From positions 992,001 through 1,056,000 of the forward strand of contig JAYKKM010000226.1 in assembly GCA_035772405.1 (NCBI GenBank): a stretch of 64,000 nt of DNA, read 5' to 3'. Positions 61,185 through 64,000 of the stretch are shown here, piece by piece. This stretch comes from Chrysogorgia sp. JL179-B06 (lineage: Eukaryota; Cnidaria; Anthozoa; Scleralcyonacea; Chrysogorgiidae). The notes beneath the pieces are model-generated. The model was not told where the DNA came from, did no database searches, and worked only from the letters and a program-made list of their open reading frames with translations. Each line of letters opens with the position of its first letter. The first letter of the stretch is position 1. Both the position numbers and the translations under genes were made by a program.

Positions 61185-61570
61185 ATGTCTTGTGTCTTCT
61201 AGGCATTCTTATACAGAAATTTGCTACCAAGAAATTGAGTAATATAAATGAGGCGATAAAAAGGAGCTGTGTGGGTTTCGGTAAAATTTAAACCACTGCT
61301 GATTTCAGTACTCAATTCAATAATATATGTTGAGTGCTACTAATATGGCAAAGTATGTTACTATAACTTACTAATTATTACACATGAAAGCAGATCATTT
61401 TCTTCCAAGAGGAAAGTGACCATAATATTGGATTTGGTGTCTACCTAATGTAATAAACTGCTCTTCCTGAGCTGTTTTGTTCCAACTAGGATAAGAGTTT
61501 TGGGTATATTACAAGCATAGTTTTCTATTAACTATGTTACAAGGAGGCTCTTGGCAATGGCCTCTATGGC
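61185..61570. other. Downstream of H2A.X, no gene seen
   Basis: AT-rich. TTTTGGGTATATTACAAG at 61498-61516 recurs near 62973-63000. Confidence 0.4.
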
Positions 61571-61574
61571 TTGT

Positions 61575-62440
61575 CTACATGCGGCTAAATGCAGGAATTG
61601 CTCCGACCTGTCATTGGACAATAAAATAGTAACAGCAGTGACAATGGTGTAGAATTACTCAATCTATACCCACGCTGTTTACATATTTATCTATATCTGA
61701 ACAGACCAACGAATACACGGAAACCTATTGCTTGTATTTAATAAATAAATAAAGAATGGTTGTCTTGAACTCATGAACTTGAACTTATAAATATATTTGC
61801 ACGATTTATATTACCGGGAGATTGAAGATGTATGAATTCAACACGATCGAGAATCTCATCAGAAATATATTTTAATGCCACAAACAACAAGAACATTAGT
61901 GCTGAATAAACTTTTACTTTCAAAAAGCTTTGAAGAACCAACACAAATAAAACAATCAAAAATATTCTTTGTCAGACTGCGTGGGTTGCTAGGCCAGCGG
62001 ATCAATCGGTAGCGGACACCGTTTGATTCAGTGCTCATAGCGTGGAAGGCACTAGATAGAATCAACCTTTTTGAAAGTAAAAGTTTATTCAATAGTACTC
62101 GTGAAATAGCTTCAAGCATACATTCTTATTGTTTGTGGCGTTAAAATATATTTCTGATTCTAGATCGTGTGTTGAATTCATACGTCTTCAATCTCCTGGT
62201 AATATAAATCGTGCGAATATATTTATAACATGAGTTCAAGACAACCATGCTTTCTTTATTTATTTTGGTCCTCAGGTTAGTCTATTCAGATATAGATAAA
62301 TATGATAACAGCGTATAGATAGAGCACAGGGATAGAGTAATTCTACACCATTGACACTGCTGTTACTATTTTTATCGTCCAATGACAGGTCGGAGCAATT
62401 CCTGCATTTAGCCGCATGTGCTTGTCTGAATATAGGTGTA
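61575..62440. mobile_element. Large imperfect palindrome
   Basis: Mirrored over about 360 bp per arm: ATGCGGCTAAATGCAGGAAT / ATTCCTGCATTTAGCCGCAT, GCTCCGACCTGTCATTGGAC / mirror, TTCTACACCATTG, AATATATTTGCACGATTTAT / mirror, AACTTTTACTTTCAAAAAG / mirror. Loop about 61936-62070. Confidence 0.82.
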
Positions 62441-62486
62441 TAATATAGGGTGATCACTAGAAAGTATACTTAAAAATCAGATTTCC

Positions 62487-62663
62487 AAGGAGACTGAAAA
62501 CTAGTTGTTCCACGGTTAGTAGGAAGGTTAGTATTAGGGTGATGGTTAGTACAAGGGTTTGATTTTAGGTTAATATAAAGTTTGAAAAATAACTAATTTC
62601 ACCCTAATATGAACCCTCATAAGCGTCTGCACGCAGGCTATCAAACAACTAGTTTTCAGTCTT
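62487..62663. mobile_element. MITE family D, copy 2
   Basis: Ends ACTGAAAACTAGTTGTTCCA / CAACTAGTTTTCAGT, with GGTTAGTAGGAAGGTTAGTA inside as at 22225-22355. Confidence 0.78.
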
Positions 62664-62814
62664 TCTGCCAAAAACTTGTTTTAAGTATTCTTTCCGACCA
62701 GTTTCTAGCAATCACCATTATATAGTGGGAGAAGATTTTGGGTGTATTAAAATATAAAATTTATATAATAAATATATAAAATTTCAACTATTGGAATATA
62801 TACATTTTAAGACC

Positions 62815-62930
62815 ACACAGCGACCAGACCATTTGTGAAAAATGCAACATCAAGGCCTTCTGGCTGCAATTGAACACGTGACCCTGTGATGCTGGTGCAG
62901 TGCTCTGACCACTGAGCTACGAAGGCCGTT
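62815..62930 (-). repeat. tRNA-derived SINE copy
   Basis: The minus strand has a 7-bp acceptor stem GGCCTTC / GAAGGCC enclosing 74 nt. The A box is GTAGCTCAGTGGTCAGAGCA and the B-box-like sequence GTGTTCAATTGC. A 3' extension GATGTTGCATTTTTCACAAA is shared with 17270-17362. The anticodon and T stems are broken, so not a functional tRNA. Confidence 0.7.
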
Positions 62931-63275
62931 GCCAAAAGCCTAGTCCTGTATATATATAGTGGTAGTAGTGCTGGGAGAAGATTTTGGGTATATTACAAGT
63001 AATATTAATATTTGGCATTTCAAACTACATGTTCCAACATTTCACTCGATTAAACTACATGTTCTAAGGATTTACAGTGAAGGAAAATTTCGAGTGTTTG
63101 ATTATATACATTTTGCAAAATCCTTAGAACATGTAGTTTAATAGCGTGAAATGTCAAATATTACTTGTAATATATCCAAGATCTTATCCTGGCATTACCA
63201 CCACTATATATACAGAACTTGTGACTAGGCTCTCAGCAACAACCTCCGTAGCTCAGTGGTCAGAGCACTGAGTTC
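62895..63275. mobile_element. Palindrome bounded by tRNA-like heads
   Basis: The inverted arms start and end with the SINE head (TAGCTCAGTGGTCAGAGCAC on + at 63249, its complement at 62900). They include CACTATATATA, AAATATTACTTGTAATATA and TTAGAACATGTAGTTTAAT. About 380 bp. Confidence 0.75.
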
Positions 63276-63957
63276 CATTTTTTTGGCTGACGTTTCATAT
63301 AAATATCCCGAATTTAAAACATAGGGCCCGAAAAGCCTGCTTCGCAGGTTACCCTACACCTAATACATGCTTTATTTTAGAAATAATAGCTGATTTTAAT
63401 TTCACTACCGATAGTCTATCTACCCATTTTTTTGCAGCTGGTCCCAGTTTGGTTTTAAAATGTACATAATCCAACACTCGAAATTTTCCTTTACCGTAAA
63501 TCCTTAATGCATGTTCTAAGGATTACTTTATTATACAAAATGTTACATGTTTTAATCTTATAATTAACATAATTTAAACTAAACTATGTTTTTAACCTTT
63601 ATACAGTAATTAAGTCTTTCATCTCAAAAATGTTATTTTCCATTTTGGTCAGCCGATAAATATAGACACTGGCACTTAAATCCATTTTTCATAGTGATTA
63701 TTATTTTTATGTATGTATGTATTTAATTAAATATTTATATATAAATGAATAAAATACATATAATTATATTGGAATAAACATCATATAAATTGTCATAATA
63801 ATAGCTCTTTATTTCCATTTCAAAAACAAACATTTTGAATTACAGTACATTATTGCTTTTAAATACAATACATTTTAAAAAATCCATCTATCAATAGAAA
63901 TTGTATGTCAGATCTTCAAAGTTACAATAATGGCCTCTGTGATGTGGTTAATGTTAA
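63276..63957. other. 3' end of window, no gene seen
   Basis: AT-rich. AACACTCGAAATTTTCCTT and GCATGTTCTAAGGATT at 63470-63535 repeat parts of the preceding palindrome. Confidence 0.4.
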
Positions 63958-64000
63958 AGTGCCTATATCACTTGTGGGATCTTTACATATTTATAGTAAT
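63958..64000. mobile_element. Left end of a TTAA MITE, cut by window end
   Basis: TTAA at 63954-63957 followed by AGTGCCTATATCACTTGTGG, close to the ends of MITEs 1 and 8. Confidence 0.6.

Noticed and set aside
62854..62927. Functional tRNA gene
   Set aside because: Acceptor and D stems pair, but anticodon and T stems do not, the B box is degenerate, and a SINE 3' extension follows.

Overview
The window is nuclear DNA of an animal. It is AT-rich, its genes are split by GT-AG introns, and it is densely packed with transposon remnants. Two host genes are recognisable, both on the + strand. The first is the 3' two-thirds of TAF1, the largest subunit of general transcription factor TFIID. It runs from 418 to 49845 in 27 exons that I joined by eye from conserved peptides and splice sites; the upstream exons lie outside the window. 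The second is a complete intronless histone H2A gene at 60697-61107. It ends in the SQEY signature of H2A.X and is followed by a canonical histone 3' stem-loop. The H2A N-terminus and the repeat families (Penelope-like elements, many TTAA-flanked MITEs, dispersed repeats with the 'cctcgt-cccaggg' motif) suggest an early-branching metazoan, most likely an anthozoan cnidarian. This is inference; no species is assigned.

Layout. 418-28465: TAF1 exons 1-16, covering the end of the DUF3591 core, the acidic and charged linker and the zinc knuckle. The introns hold a Harbinger-like MITE, a hAT-bounded copy of a degenerate LINE, six or more foldback MITEs, and minisatellites of 118, 18 and 23 bp. 28466-34731: one intron with a 16-bp minisatellite into which an intact Penelope-like retroelement (30811-34450) has inserted; its ORF is 908 codons, its two pseudo-LTRs are nearly identical, and each carries a hammerhead-ribozyme-like motif. 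34732-43198: exons 17-25, encoding the two bromodomains. 45578-49845: the acidic C-terminal tail exons, separated by a 3.7-kb intron made almost entirely of two adjacent palindromes of about 0.9 kb. 49846-60696: an intergenic region of MITEs, LINE fragments and a three-layer nested insertion (MITE in LINE in foldback element). 60697-61155: H2A.X. 61156-64000: further palindromes, one bounded by tRNA-derived SINE heads, and the start of another TTAA MITE.

Functional logic. TAF1 (promoter recognition, acetyl-lysine reading by tandem bromodomains) and H2A.X (nucleosome component and DNA-damage mark) are both chromatin genes, but nothing in the sequence shows co-regulation. Most of the remaining DNA is explained by mobile elements. 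The recurring theme is non-autonomous elements flanked by TTAA, of which I find twelve (nine with both junctions clear, one with short termini only, one degraded, one cut by the window end). I did not find a convincing new multi-gene system. The most distinctive items are the young Penelope-like element with paired hammerhead-like motifs, the TTAA foldback population, and the nested palindromes.
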